Source of the DNA: an uncultured Eubacterium sp.
GTDB lineage: Bacteria; Bacillota; Clostridia; Lachnospirales; Lachnospiraceae
Direction of reading: 5' to 3'
Assembly: GCA_900548465.1 (NCBI GenBank)
Contig: URKY01000003.1
Span: forward strand, 1-64,000
Length of the DNA: 64,000 nucleotides
Shown: positions 29,025-37,055 of the stretch, piece after piece
Layout: each line of letters begins with the position of its first letter
How positions within the stretch are numbered: the first letter of the stretch is position 1
Position numbers and translations under genes: made by a program
The notes under the pieces: model-generated
The model's input: only the letters and a program-made list of their open reading frames with translations
Told to the model about the DNA's origin: nothing
Database searches by the model: none

Positions 29025-29798
29025 CTATTTCTTCGTTCCTAAAAATTTATTGATAAAGTACTGCTGTACTTTACCTGTAACTTTTGTTGTCCTGTTTGTT
29101 CTAATCGAACCATCTGGGTTAACACTTGTTGTTTCCTTAATTTCAAATATTCCCATATTCATACTTGCCTGCGTTGGCATATTGTAACTAGCTCCTCTTT
29201 TCTTAATAAGGTAACCATTTTCACGTAACCACATAAACAAGCGGTTCTGTCCTACGTTTATGCCATTCTGCTTTAACAGTTTTGCAAGTTCTCCTATTAA
29301 AATTGATGTTCTGCTTGCTGAAACAGCATCAGCGAAAATTTCTTTAGGCTTCATTTGTGCAATCCTGCTGTCTTTTTCTTCAATGATTTTATCTTTCTCG
29401 GCGATTTTGTTTTTCGCTACTAACAATGCCTTTGCGAGTAATTCTTCGTCAGATAAATTCTCTTGGTTTGCTATGTAACCGCCATTTCTTCTAATTGACG
29501 GAAGCACTTCCGATGTAACCCAATGCTTAAATCGTTTGGCATCTGGCATTTTGCTGGAAAGTATAAGACCATAAAGACCTGATTCATTGATAATAGTTAA
29601 ATTTTGTACTCCTCCAGGGGTGTCGCATTTTGCGACTCCCTTATCTTCATCATCAACATGCTTGCCAATTGCGTCTCTTGGATTACCATAACCAAGAATT
29701 GTAGTTACATCTTTTCCTATAAACCAAGGTTCATCATTAATTGTCATAGTCCGAATATCGCCAAATTCATTTGAAGTAAAAATTTGCAAATTATTCAT
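29025..29798 (-). CDS. Phage antirepressor (BRO-N plus KilAC-type C-terminus)
   Basis: The 257-residue protein has an N-terminal BRO domain (EFGDIRTMTINDEPWFIGKD, TTILGYGNPRDAI, NESGLYGLILSSKMPDAKRF) and a C-terminal KilAC-like region (LIGELAKLLKQNGINVGQNR). Such proteins bind DNA or repressors and promote the lytic cycle. It is among the first genes of the leftward early transcript. Confidence 0.9.
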   Translation of the reverse strand: MNNLQIFTSNEFGDIRTMTINDEPWFIGKDVTTILGYGNPRDAIGKHVDDEDKGVAKCDTPGGVQNLTIINESGLYGLILSSKMPDAKRFKHWVTSEVLPSIRRNGGYIANQENLSDEELLAKALLVAKNKIAEKDKIIEEKDSRIAQMKPKEIFADAVSASRTSILIGELAKLLKQNGINVGQNRLFMWLRENGYLIKKRGASYNMPTQASMNMGIFEIKETTSVNPDGSIRTNRTTKVTGKVQQYFINKFLGTKK

Positions 29799-29813
29799 AT
29801 ATCTCCTTTCTTG

Positions 29814-29822
29814 TGATATAAT
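29814..29822 (+). promoter_or_regulatory. Extended -10 promoter for the 29850 gene
   Basis: TGATATAAT (29814-29822) is a consensus extended -10 just upstream of the GGAGG ribosome site. No good -35 is seen. Confidence 0.5.
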
Positions 29823-29849
29823 TAAAAAAAATTTTTGGAGGAAAACATT

Positions 29850-30275
29850 ATGCCTGAAACAAATACCTTTGATTATTCGTTTGTAATTTCTGCTATAACG
29901 CTCATTGTTGCTATATTCTCTCCTGTTTTAGTTACCGTACTTAACAACATTCACAGTACAAAAATAAAGAAAATAGAATTGAAATACGAAAAGCAATTTT
30001 CCTATTATCAAAAGCAACAAGATGTGTTTAATACTTTCCTAAAATTCGCTTCTAAACAAATAGAAAGTAATTATTCTGGTGAAAAAATTGAATACATACG
30101 TTCTTACCATGAATTACTTCTATATACACCAGAAGAATGTTGGGAAGATTTTAAACCATTGCATGACGCTATTATTTCAAGAAATACAACTGTTGCTACA
30201 AGCAAGTTATCCTCTGTTACCAAAACATTGGGAAGAATCCTACAAGAATCTGACCGAAAATTCCCAAAATTATAG
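29850..30275 (+). CDS. Single-TM protein of unknown function
   Basis: The ATG at 29850 has TTTGGAGG upstream; an in-frame TTG at 29835 is less likely. The 141-residue product has one N-terminal membrane helix (about 9-32) and a charged helical cytoplasmic part. It is transcribed against the early operon inside the immunity region, so it may be expressed in the lysogen. Its 3' end overlaps 59 bp of a convergent small gene. Confidence 0.65.
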   Translation: MPETNTFDYSFVISAITLIVAIFSPVLVTVLNNIHSTKIKKIELKYEKQFSYYQKQQDVFNTFLKFASKQIESNYSGEKIEYIRSYHELLLYTPEECWEDFKPLHDAIISRNTTVATSKLSSVTKTLGRILQESDRKFPKL

Positions 30276-30396
30276 TGTACAGTACCCCTGCAATTCCAAA
30301 TCCTTGCTCTGATTTCCCATGCCAATAACTTACTAAACAAGTAACAATAACAAATACGGATATTGGTATTGCATCTAACCAACTGTAATGAAGCAT
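30217..30396 (-). CDS. Small two-TM membrane protein, 59 aa
   Basis: The ORF starts at an ATG with AGGAGGTTAAA upstream and encodes MLHYSWLDAIPISVFVIVTC, then a second helix (YTIILGIFGQILVGFFPMFW). It lies directly downstream of the Cro-like gene and converges with the 29850 gene, overlapping it by 59 bp. It may be a small holin-like or exclusion protein; this is not shown. Confidence 0.6.
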   Translation of the reverse strand: MLHYSWLDAIPISVFVIVTCLVSYWHGKSEQGFGIAGVLYTIILGIFGQILVGFFPMFW

Positions 30397-30405
30397 TTTA
30401 ACCTC

Positions 30406-30591
30406 CTACTCCAAAAAATAATCAACACTTACGCCGAAATAATCTGCGAGAATTTTTAACTTGCCTATTTTAGGCGTATATGTTCCACGCTTCCATTCTG
30501 AAAAAGTGGATTTAGGTATTCCAGTGTCATTTGCAACTTTATAATCTGACACACCAGCCTTATCTCGCAGTTCTACATATTTTTTATACAA
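30406..30591 (-). CDS. Cro-like XRE regulator
   Basis: The 61 residues form one helix-turn-helix (SDYKVANDTGIPKSTFSEWK). It is closely related to the N-terminus of the divergent 126-aa repressor (KSTFS.WK.G.YTPK in both), so both probably bind the same operators. It is the first gene of the leftward early transcript, the Cro position. Confidence 0.85.
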   Translation of the reverse strand: MYKKYVELRDKAGVSDYKVANDTGIPKSTFSEWKRGTYTPKIGKLKILADYFGVSVDYFLE

Positions 30592-30602
30592 TTTATTCCT
30601 CC

Positions 30603-30746
30603 TTTCTGAACTTTTCGTTGCATTTAGTTCAGAAACCTGATATACTTATTTTTGTTAAGAGTTATAAGTATGATTTGTTCCGTTTTCTGAACTTGTTTTT
30701 ATATTAGTTTAGTTTTCTGAATTTGTCAATACTTTTTGTTCAGTTT
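30603..30746. promoter_or_regulatory. Immunity operator region with five TTTCTGAAC-type sites
   Basis: TTTCTGAAC or its complement occurs at 30603-30611, 30627-30635 (inverted), 30684-30692, 30714-30722 (one change) and 30738-30746 (inverted, one change) between the divergent repressor genes. The pairs 30603/30627 and 30714/30738 form matching inverted arrangements with the same 24-bp start-to-start distance, one near each gene. Confidence 0.75.
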
Positions 30747-30775
30747 TTTTAACTTTTTTTTAAGGAGATAAAAAT

Positions 30776-31156
30776 ATGTACGAAATTTATTGTAAGTTAA
30801 GGGATGAAATGGGCTTGAAAGATGCAGATGTAGTACGTGCTACTGGGATTACAAAATCAACATTTAGTTCATGGAAAAGTGGTAAATACACACCCAAAGA
30901 TGCTAAATTAAAGAAAATAGCAGACTTTTTTAACGTTTCTGTCGAATATTTAAGAACAGGTAAAGAACCATCTAGCGATTTCCTGTATTCTGATGAAAAC
31001 GCTGATTTCTTGATTGACGTTCAGAGAAAGGCTCACAATTTGGATTTTGTTAAGCGAATGACAATGTACATGGGATTGTCAGATGCAGACAGAAAGTCTG
31101 TAGATGATATGATTGAGTTTTTATACAATAAAGAAAAAAATGAGGAAGCGGACTAA
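30776..31156 (+). CDS. CI-like XRE repressor without peptidase domain
   Basis: The 126-residue protein has an N-terminal XRE HTH (DADVVRATGITKSTFSSWKS) and a short C-terminal helical region (about 66-126). It lacks the S24 peptidase/LexA-like domain that lambda CI uses for RecA-stimulated cleavage. It probably maintains lysogeny from the adjacent operators. It ends 4 bp inside the convergent LexA-controlled 47-aa gene. Confidence 0.82.
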   Translation: MYEIYCKLRDEMGLKDADVVRATGITKSTFSSWKSGKYTPKDAKLKKIADFFNVSVEYLRTGKEPSSDFLYSDENADFLIDVQRKAHNLDFVKRMTMYMGLSDADRKSVDDMIEFLYNKEKNEEAD

Positions 31157-31296
31157 TCCACTTCCTTTTGTGATTTCAAGATAAACCTATGATAGAATTT
31201 TACACGCTTAATATCTGCATATGTAAGAACTTCTACGATTTCTGATATTAAGTATTCTTTTGTTTGTTCTTCATCCCCTAGTCTTTTGTTGTCCAT
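31153..31296 (-). CDS. SOS-controlled 47-aa protein, candidate antirepressor
   Basis: The ORF encodes MDNKRLGDEEQTKEYLISEI and a Lys-rich helix (YADIKRVKFYHRFILKSQKE). GAGGTGG lies 10-16 nt upstream of the ATG. Its promoter contains a perfect LexA box. It ends inside the last codon region of the repressor gene on the opposite strand. A small SOS-induced protein beside a non-cleavable repressor is a classic antirepressor layout, but function is inferred from context only. Confidence 0.65.
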   Translation of the reverse strand: MDNKRLGDEEQTKEYLISEIVEVLTYADIKRVKFYHRFILKSQKEVD

Positions 31297-31344
31297 AATT
31301 TTTTTCCACCTCTTTTCCCGCAGCGTTAAGATAGCGATACGTTT

Positions 31345-31373
31345 ATTATACCGAACATTCGTTCGTATGTAAA
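31345..31373 (-). promoter_or_regulatory. LexA-box promoter of the 47-aa gene
   Basis: On the minus strand TTTACA (31368-31373) and TATAAT (31345-31350) are 17 nt apart. The spacer contains CGAACATTCGTTCG (31352-31365 on the plus strand), a perfect Firmicutes LexA/DinR palindrome (CGAAC-N4-GTTCG). Bound LexA would block polymerase. Confidence 0.85.
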
Positions 31374-31381
31374 CTTAAAAA

Positions 31382-31426
31382 TCAAAAAAGGCAATCGTAA
31401 TTAAATATTTTACAATCACCTTTTGC
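31382..31426 (-). terminator. Terminator after the 31539 XRE gene
   Basis: Read leftward, AAAGGTGATTGTAA pairs imperfectly with TTACGATTGCCTTT, followed by TTTT. It insulates the LexA promoter. A possible 10-codon ORF (MKSIISKSKR) with an AGGGGGA site lies just upstream at 31416-31448. Confidence 0.55.
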
Positions 31427-31538
31427 TTTTGCTAATTATACTTTTCATAACTTTCCCCCTGCTCTTATAATACTTTAATTATACTTAAGGGGAAATAAAT
31501 GTAAATATTTTCATATGAAATGTCCTAAATATGGGACG

Positions 31539-31727
31539 CTATTCTATAAAAAGGTCTTTAATTGAACAGTCTAACGCCTTTGCTATCTTTTCTAATTCCA
31601 ATAGTGTTTTAGGAATTTCTCCGTTTTCAAATCTGTTAATTGTAGTCTTTCCCACACCGCTTAAGCGTGACAAATCTCTTATTGATAAATCTTTCTCTCT
31701 TCTTAATTCCCAAATTCTTAATTCCAT
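31539..31727 (-). CDS. Third XRE regulator
   Basis: A 62-residue HTH protein (SIRDLSRLSGVGKTTINRFE). It differs from the two immunity-region XRE proteins and has its own terminator. It could regulate the adjacent cargo or the lysogeny decision. Confidence 0.82.
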   Translation of the reverse strand: MELRIWELRREKDLSIRDLSRLSGVGKTTINRFENGEIPKTLLELEKIAKALDCSIKDLFIE

Positions 31728-31780
31728 ACTAAAAACTCCTTTTATTTTTAATATGGTATTTTTTTTTAAAATTAATCACA

Positions 31781-31806
31781 TAAAAAAGAGGGGACTTCTC
31801 CCCTCT
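31781..31806 (-). terminator. Terminator after the 374-aa surface protein gene
   Basis: AGAGGGG (31787-31793) pairs with 31800-31806, with T6 on the leftward transcript. Confidence 0.85.
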
Positions 31807-31824
31807 CAAATATCTTTATGGAAT

Positions 31825-32949
31825 TTATTTTTTTATTTTACAGTTTGATAATAATAAATATTGTCCGTTGGAAACTGTAACGTATGCAGAGCCATTAAAA
31901 TTATCATTATGAAGTATATCTCTATGCCTTGCATTTGGATATACACAATAATATCCATGCTTGCCACCAGATACCAATTTATATTCTCCTGGTTCAATGT
32001 CAACTCCTACCCGGAACATACCTTCTCCATTTGTATCTACTCCAACACCTTCCTTTGCTGGAACTGCTTCACATCCACTTAATTCTAAATATTCGCCTTT
32101 TTTAACATCAACTATTGAATTTCCGTAAAAATTATCGTTTACAATAATACTATCAAAATTTCCCGATGAATCTTTTAAAATTGCAAAATAAGCACTACTA
32201 TCGTACTCGGCATATAGTATGTATTTGCCTGCTGGAATATCTTTTCCAACCCTATGCATACCCTCATCGTATGATTTTGGTAAATCCAAATCAACAACTT
32301 TCTTTTTTCCGCATATTGAACAAATTATTTTTTTCTTTCCTAGCCTTGTTTGTGTGGCATTTTTAATTATTTTCAAGGTAGACCATTTATGCTTTAGTTT
32401 ATCTATTTCTTCTGGGAATTTTTCTCCACATATTTCACATTGAGCTTCCTGCTCTCCTGCCGAATTGCACGTTGCTTTTTTCGTAATTTTCCATTCGCCT
32501 AATGAATGTGCTGTTTTGTCTATGTTTTTCGTATCTTTCTTTCCACATTTAACGCATGTTCTCTGTTCTTCGCCTTCTTCGTTACATTTTGCCTCTTTAA
32601 CAACCTCCCATTCAGAGTATTCATGTTCAGGCGGTGTTTTCCAAATAACAGTTACTTCTTCACCATCTACAATAGCTATCGCACTTTTTCTTCCACCATG
32701 CTTGCAATCTGCCTTTTTATCTTCGTGCCAATCGCTGTTATCAATGTATTCTAGAACTCTATACATCTCGCCAACTTCCTTACCATTTTTAACCTTCGAA
32801 AACATTCCTCCCTCATCGTCAAGAACTTCCCAAGAAACATTGTTATCTTCATATTTTTGAAATATTCCAACTCCAAATATAATAATAACCACTCCAACAA
32901 AAATTACCAATGCCTTTTGTTCCTTAAAAAAAGAAATTAATTTTTTCAT
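31825..32949 (-). CDS. Membrane-anchored protein with Cys-rich repeats and duplicated C-terminal domain
   Basis: I do not recognise this 374-residue protein as a whole. The start at 32949 (MKKLISFFKEQ) has GGAGGAG upstream. One N-terminal membrane helix (about 14-32) is followed by three repeats of the type W..VKEAKC..EGEEQRTCVKCG (about 110-230), zinc-ribbon-like and found in Firmicute surface proteins, and two copies of a ~70-residue beta-rich unit starting GMHRVGKDIPAGKY and GMFRVGVDIEPGEY. It is monocistronic with its own terminator. It is probably lysogeny cargo exposed at the cell surface. Confidence 0.7.
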   Translation of the reverse strand: MKKLISFFKEQKALVIFVGVVIIIFGVGIFQKYEDNNVSWEVLDDEGGMFSKVKNGKEVGEMYRVLEYIDNSDWHEDKKADCKHGGRKSAIAIVDGEEVTVIWKTPPEHEYSEWEVVKEAKCNEEGEEQRTCVKCGKKDTKNIDKTAHSLGEWKITKKATCNSAGEQEAQCEICGEKFPEEIDKLKHKWSTLKIIKNATQTRLGKKKIICSICGKKKVVDLDLPKSYDEGMHRVGKDIPAGKYILYAEYDSSAYFAILKDSSGNFDSIIVNDNFYGNSIVDVKKGEYLELSGCEAVPAKEGVGVDTNGEGMFRVGVDIEPGEYKLVSGGKHGYYCVYPNARHRDILHNDNFNGSAYVTVSNGQYLLLSNCKIKK

Positions 32950-33020
32950 ATTTTCTCCTCCATGTCGTTTTAGATACATTAAGTATACTCTTTTTATTTA
33001 ATAAACGCTACACTTGAACA

Positions 33021-33048
33021 CAAAAAAGAGCCACCCGAAAGTGGCTCT
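33021..33048 (-). terminator. Terminator upstream of the surface-protein gene
   Basis: AGAGCCAC (33027-33034) pairs perfectly with 33041-33048 and is followed by T6 leftward. It may stop antisense transcription entering from the late operon. Confidence 0.8.
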
Positions 33049-33119
33049 AAATCTCACGTTACGTGCGTGATTGATACATTACATATAATATCATTTTACA
33101 AGAACATTTACAAGAAATA

Positions 33120-33148
33120 TTGATTAAATTTCATAAAAAATATATAAT
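33120..33148 (+). promoter_or_regulatory. Promoter of the Ltp-like gene
   Basis: TTGATT (33120-33125), a 17-nt spacer and TATAAT (33143-33148), with AAGGAGG and the ATG following. Confidence 0.75.
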
Positions 33149-33178
33149 TTAACTAAATATTTCAAGGAGGAAAGAACA

Positions 33179-33574
33179 ATGAAAAAACGTTTATTAAGTC
33201 TGTGTCTAATTGTTATTTTAATTTTAGGAATTACAGCAATACCAGACAACACATTTGTTACAAATTCAACTACAGTTAGTGCTGCAACCTTCGGTCAAAA
33301 GCAAGCATTAAAAAAGGCAAAATCATATCTTAGAGTAATGGCATTAAGTAAGCGGGGATTGATGAATCAATTAGAATATGAAGGTTTTTCGTATAAAGAA
33401 TGCAAATATGGTGCTAAACATTGTAAGGCTAATTGGAAGAAGCAAGCTGCAAAAAAAGCAAAATCGTATCTTAAGGTAATGGCATTTTCAAAAAGTTCGC
33501 TATATGACCAACTGATTTATGAGGGCTTTACCAAATCACAAGCACGTTATGGTGTAAAAAAAGCGTATAAATAA
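33179..33574 (+). CDS. Ltp-type superinfection-exclusion candidate
   Basis: The 131-residue exported protein has a signal sequence (LLSLCLIVILILGI) ending near TVSAA and two ~45-residue repeats of the host-cell-surface Ltp type (KKAKSYLRVMALSKRGLMNQ and KAKSYLKVMAFSKSSLYDQL...EGFTKSQARYGV). In Streptococcus phage TP-J34, the Ltp lipoprotein blocks DNA injection by related phages. This version lacks an evident lipobox Cys after the hydrophobic core, so it is secreted or held by its N-terminal helix. It has its own promoter and terminator. Confidence 0.8.
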   Translation: MKKRLLSLCLIVILILGITAIPDNTFVTNSTTVSAATFGQKQALKKAKSYLRVMALSKRGLMNQLEYEGFSYKECKYGAKHCKANWKKQAAKKAKSYLKVMAFSKSSLYDQLIYEGFTKSQARYGVKKAYK

Positions 33575-33580
33575 GAATTT

Positions 33581-33614
33581 AGAAAAGGGGCATTTTAGCC
33601 CCTTCTTTATTTTT
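33581..33614. terminator. Bidirectional terminator between Ltp-like gene and late operon
   Basis: AAGGGGC pairs with GCCCCTT (33585-33604) with T-tracts rightward and an A/T tract for the leftward transcript. The two operons converge here. Confidence 0.75.
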
Positions 33615-34581
33615 GCGCTATAAGTGTAGGTTTTACTTTGTAAGTTGCAATTCTGACGTAGTATGGTTGTTGAGTGGTTATTGTAACCCCATCTTTAGTT
33701 GCTAAGTGTGTTTCAGTTGATTGGTATATACAATGACCGCTTGTTATTACATATTTTGCAACTTTAACCATTGTACCTTCTGGGACAATGATTTGAGTTG
33801 TACCATTCTCATACATATAATAATCAGACACATATCTATCATCACCAGTATACATCATACCTCCTTCAGAATCAATACGATATCCAGAAAACCATTCCAT
33901 AGGGACAACATAATTACCATCTGCCTCCAGGAAGTCATAAGTTTCTAAACATCTCCGTTCAAATGTATTAACTGCTTCATAATCACTTTTAGTAGGTTGT
34001 TCTTCAAGGCTCTGTGAGTGTGGAATATTTGCTAATAACAATTTGCTATTCAATTTAAGTTCTGCCCAATCTGCAGAAGAAATTATACTTGTAATACCTT
34101 TTTCAGTGTCAGAAAAACTACAGCTTTTACTTTTATCAACAATAAACACTTTTGTTCTTTCAGTATCAATTTTCCCACCCACATAAAAATGGTGATAGCC
34201 ACTTGGTTTTTCATATACATATTCTGTATCACTTGTTCTTACTATTTGATGCGTGTCTGGAGAACTCATTTCGAGCTTAAAGGGTATTATTGTAATTGTA
34301 GCCATAGTTGGATTTTCTATTATGACTTTATCTTCAATAATATTCTCTGTTTGATAAATTTCGCCTTGTAACTTCCACGGTGCTATTGTCGCTTTTACTT
34401 TATCAGTCAATTCAATAATATTTGCAATAATTCTATTCCAATCTTTATAATTAAATGCACCTTTCAATCCCATACTCCATTCTGCTTTTTCTGCAAGAGT
34501 AAAATCTGCCCAATTCATTTTTTCATATCTCTGGGCTAAAATTACATCCTCCAATGTTCTATCTGTAATAATTTCTTTCAT
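33607..34581 (-). CDS. Tail-tip associated protein of unknown fold
   Basis: The last gene of the late operon encodes a 324-residue protein with an N-terminal helical part (about 1-75) and a beta-rich remainder. The C-terminal PTLIAQK resembles the ends of other tail proteins here (PTATAQK in the tail tube). Position after the tail-tip gene suggests a baseplate or receptor-binding component. Confidence 0.55.
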   Translation of the reverse strand: MKEIITDRTLEDVILAQRYEKMNWADFTLAEKAEWSMGLKGAFNYKDWNRIIANIIELTDKVKATIAPWKLQGEIYQTENIIEDKVIIENPTMATITIIPFKLEMSSPDTHQIVRTSDTEYVYEKPSGYHHFYVGGKIDTERTKVFIVDKSKSCSFSDTEKGITSIISSADWAELKLNSKLLLANIPHSQSLEEQPTKSDYEAVNTFERRCLETYDFLEADGNYVVPMEWFSGYRIDSEGGMMYTGDDRYVSDYYMYENGTTQIIVPEGTMVKVAKYVITSGHCIYQSTETHLATKDGVTITTQQPYYVRIATYKVKPTLIAQK

Positions 34582-34593
34582 AACTTGTCCTTC

Positions 34594-36441
34594 CTACTGA
34601 AATGATTTAGGTACTAAAATTTCTACAGTACCTTTAAAAATGCCTTCATATTTCAATTCTATTGACGTAAGAAATCCTTTATAGATTTTTCCACTTTTAG
34701 TTTCTATGTTTATAACATCTGCCACTTGCCAAGCTGGATTAATTATGCACTCTGCAGATATTTTAATTGCGTCTGAAATAAAACTATTAACATAATTTGC
34801 TAATATTTTCAATGGGTTGTCCGCTTCTGCAGTACTATCAACAACTCCCCAGGCAGGGTTATCATCAGCAGTTGTCGCCGTAATAGCGAAGATTAATTTA
34901 TCGTCAATATTCTGATCTATTCCGTTGCTGGCAAAATTATATGATATTGTTTCGATATGATTTATGTTAGAGCCTTCTGTTCTCTGCTCCAATGATTTAT
35001 ACAAAGGGCTGATTTTAACATTCTTAATAACATCTAATTTATTAATAACAGGATAACTGTAACATTGGTCGAGGTAAATCGTATCTTCTGCTCCATAGTA
35101 AATTGCATCTGACAATTTCCCATTGGATTCAGTTATATGCTTTAATATAACACTACCTTTCTCATTAATGAATATATAATTAGATATTGTAAGACTTGCA
35201 ATCTGTAATAAGTCTTTAACTTCTGTTTGGAAATAATCATCCCAAAGTCTACACATTTCAGTAATACGATTTGTAGTACTACCCTCATATCCTTTATCAA
35301 TAGTCATTCCTGTAAATGGCTGATGCATTCTGCTTCTTTTTTTATTGTAAACAGAATTGCCCCCCCATATCGCAATATCTCTTCCACAAACATTAGACAA
35401 CATATATACAAATGCTTGGTAACTATCCCACTTATTAGGTGCAGAGTTTTGGTCAATAATATTAGCACTTATTTGAAATGACGGTATTTTTTGTGTCATT
35501 TTCTGCAAAACGTTTTCTAATGTAATTTTAGCAGTTATACCTTGTTGTGGTCTATCTAACCCTCTAAAATAACAAGCATCAATCTGTATCAGTTCCCACG
35601 CATCATCAATTTTAAAACGTGCATAAATTGCAAAAATAGAATTTGTATTAAACTCATGCACAAATTTAGCTCCACTATTCCATACGTCGTAATCATTATT
35701 GATGTCCTCTATTTCAAGTTCTAAATCATTTTTTGGCAATTCTGCTGAAATCATATCCACACTCTTTTTAAGCGTGCAGCTTGTCATATTTCTTTTGTCA
35801 AACCAAAATCGTTTTCCTAGAATAAGTTCGTCAACTCTAGCCCTACGATATGGTTTATTCCATTCTGTGAAAATTACCTTAATAGAATTAGTTGTTGTCA
35901 GCATTTGAAACATTTGATATGTAGTATCATATTCATCTAAATTAATTTCCGTTTCTTTGTTTGTTGCGGTATCAACAATTTTAAATTTTGTTGCAAATTC
36001 ATTTTGATTTGGCTCAAATTTCATTGTTACAAAATTCTTGGCTGTTGGTGCTCCTGAAATCTTAATTCCAACTCCCTCCCCTGTTCCAACTCCGAACTGA
36101 CAATCACCACCACATACAATCCCTGATATATACTTATCTTCCTTAACAGGATTAGAATAATCGTAAAAATCAAAACTCCCATCAAGAATAAAATAATTTA
36201 ATTCGCAAGTAGCATACTTTTTATTATTGGTAGACACTTCACTTGTTGTATATTTTCCTGTTTTTGATGTTGCTTTATATACATCGCCAACTATTAATTG
36301 TCCGCTTAATGTACTTGCCATACTGTCAGTTATTGGTGCTGAAACATCATTGCTATTAGATACAATCAAATCACTTTCAGGCAACAAGTCATTCGCAATA
36401 TTTGCATATAGATCTTTCCATTTTTGGCTAGTTGTTATCAT
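34594..36441 (-). CDS. Tail-tip/baseplate structural protein
   Basis: The 615-residue protein follows the amidase in the late operon. The pattern RVDELILGKRFWFDK, ENVLQKMTQKIPSFQIS, and the final beta domain (VADVINIETKSGKIYKGFLT) resembles phage minor tail-tip proteins of the Tal/gp27-like hub class. A strong terminator lies between it and the amidase, so its expression needs read-through or antitermination. Confidence 0.6.
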   Translation of the reverse strand: MITTSQKWKDLYANIANDLLPESDLIVSNSNDVSAPITDSMASTLSGQLIVGDVYKATSKTGKYTTSEVSTNNKKYATCELNYFILDGSFDFYDYSNPVKEDKYISGIVCGGDCQFGVGTGEGVGIKISGAPTAKNFVTMKFEPNQNEFATKFKIVDTATNKETEINLDEYDTTYQMFQMLTTTNSIKVIFTEWNKPYRRARVDELILGKRFWFDKRNMTSCTLKKSVDMISAELPKNDLELEIEDINNDYDVWNSGAKFVHEFNTNSIFAIYARFKIDDAWELIQIDACYFRGLDRPQQGITAKITLENVLQKMTQKIPSFQISANIIDQNSAPNKWDSYQAFVYMLSNVCGRDIAIWGGNSVYNKKRSRMHQPFTGMTIDKGYEGSTTNRITEMCRLWDDYFQTEVKDLLQIASLTISNYIFINEKGSVILKHITESNGKLSDAIYYGAEDTIYLDQCYSYPVINKLDVIKNVKISPLYKSLEQRTEGSNINHIETISYNFASNGIDQNIDDKLIFAITATTADDNPAWGVVDSTAEADNPLKILANYVNSFISDAIKISAECIINPAWQVADVINIETKSGKIYKGFLTSIELKYEGIFKGTVEILVPKSFQ

Positions 36442-36463
36442 TCAATCACTCCTCGCTTGAATA

Positions 36464-36498
36464 AAAAAATAAGGGATAGTGCACTTTTACACTACCCC
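36464..36498 (-). terminator. Terminator between amidase and tail-tip gene
   Basis: AAGGGGTAGTG pairs with CACTATCCCTT (leftward strand), followed by ATTTTTTT. No promoter is seen before 36441. Confidence 0.8.
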
Positions 36499-36505
36499 TT
36501 ATTAT

Positions 36506-37009
36506 TTATGATATTTTGCTTAAAAAACTTTTCCACATCTTATTGCTCTTGCCTGTCATCGGACCGGGACACGCCTTACCATTGACATCCCAATGTCTAA
36601 TTATGACTTGTGCATTAGGACAGTATCTCTGAATGTACTTAACAAGTTTTTTTGTAGCCTTTGCCTGTGCTTCGGTAAAGTTTTTAACACAATTACATAA
36701 CTCTATTGATACAGAGTTTTCATTTGTGCATTTTTTGTAATAAGTTCCTGCACCATTACGTTTATTGTAAAATCCACCTACCGCATAGGCAATTCTGTTC
36801 ATCGGAATACTCCTTGCAATGTTTCCTTTACTATCAACAAAGAAGTGCGCGCCTGCTTCTCTTGTATTTCCTGTTGCGAAATAATCAGCGTTATTCTGCG
36901 CTGTATCTCCAATGTTGCTTGTAAAATGAATTACAATATATTTAATATTTTTCTTCTTTCTCTTTGCTCCAAAACTAATTGATTTAGCCATTCTTTTATA
37001 CATTTTCAT
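36506..37009 (-). CDS. N-acetylmuramoyl-L-alanine amidase (endolysin or tail lysin)
   Basis: A 167-residue Amidase_2 (PGRP-like zinc) domain: zinc ligands are His in YIVIHFTS, His in VIIRHWDVNG and Cys in KACPGP; AGAHFFVDSKGNIARSIPMN is the typical core. No wall-binding domain or signal peptide is present. The holin genes are 11 kb away among the neck genes, and this gene is between tail genes, so it may serve lysis, tail penetration or both. Confidence 0.87.
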   Translation of the reverse strand: MKMYKRMAKSISFGAKRKKKNIKYIVIHFTSNIGDTAQNNADYFATGNTREAGAHFFVDSKGNIARSIPMNRIAYAVGGFYNKRNGAGTYYKKCTNENSVSIELCNCVKNFTEAQAKATKKLVKYIQRYCPNAQVIIRHWDVNGKACPGPMTGKSNKMWKSFLSKIS

Positions 37010-37030
37010 AGTTAAATGCTCCTTTCACAT

Positions 37031-37055
37031 AAAAAAAATAAAGCCTTACGGCTTT
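37031..37055 (-). terminator. Terminator after the 37055 tail gene
   Basis: AAAGCC-GTAA-GGCTTT followed by ATTTTTTTT on the leftward strand, overlapping the stop codon. Confidence 0.75.
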
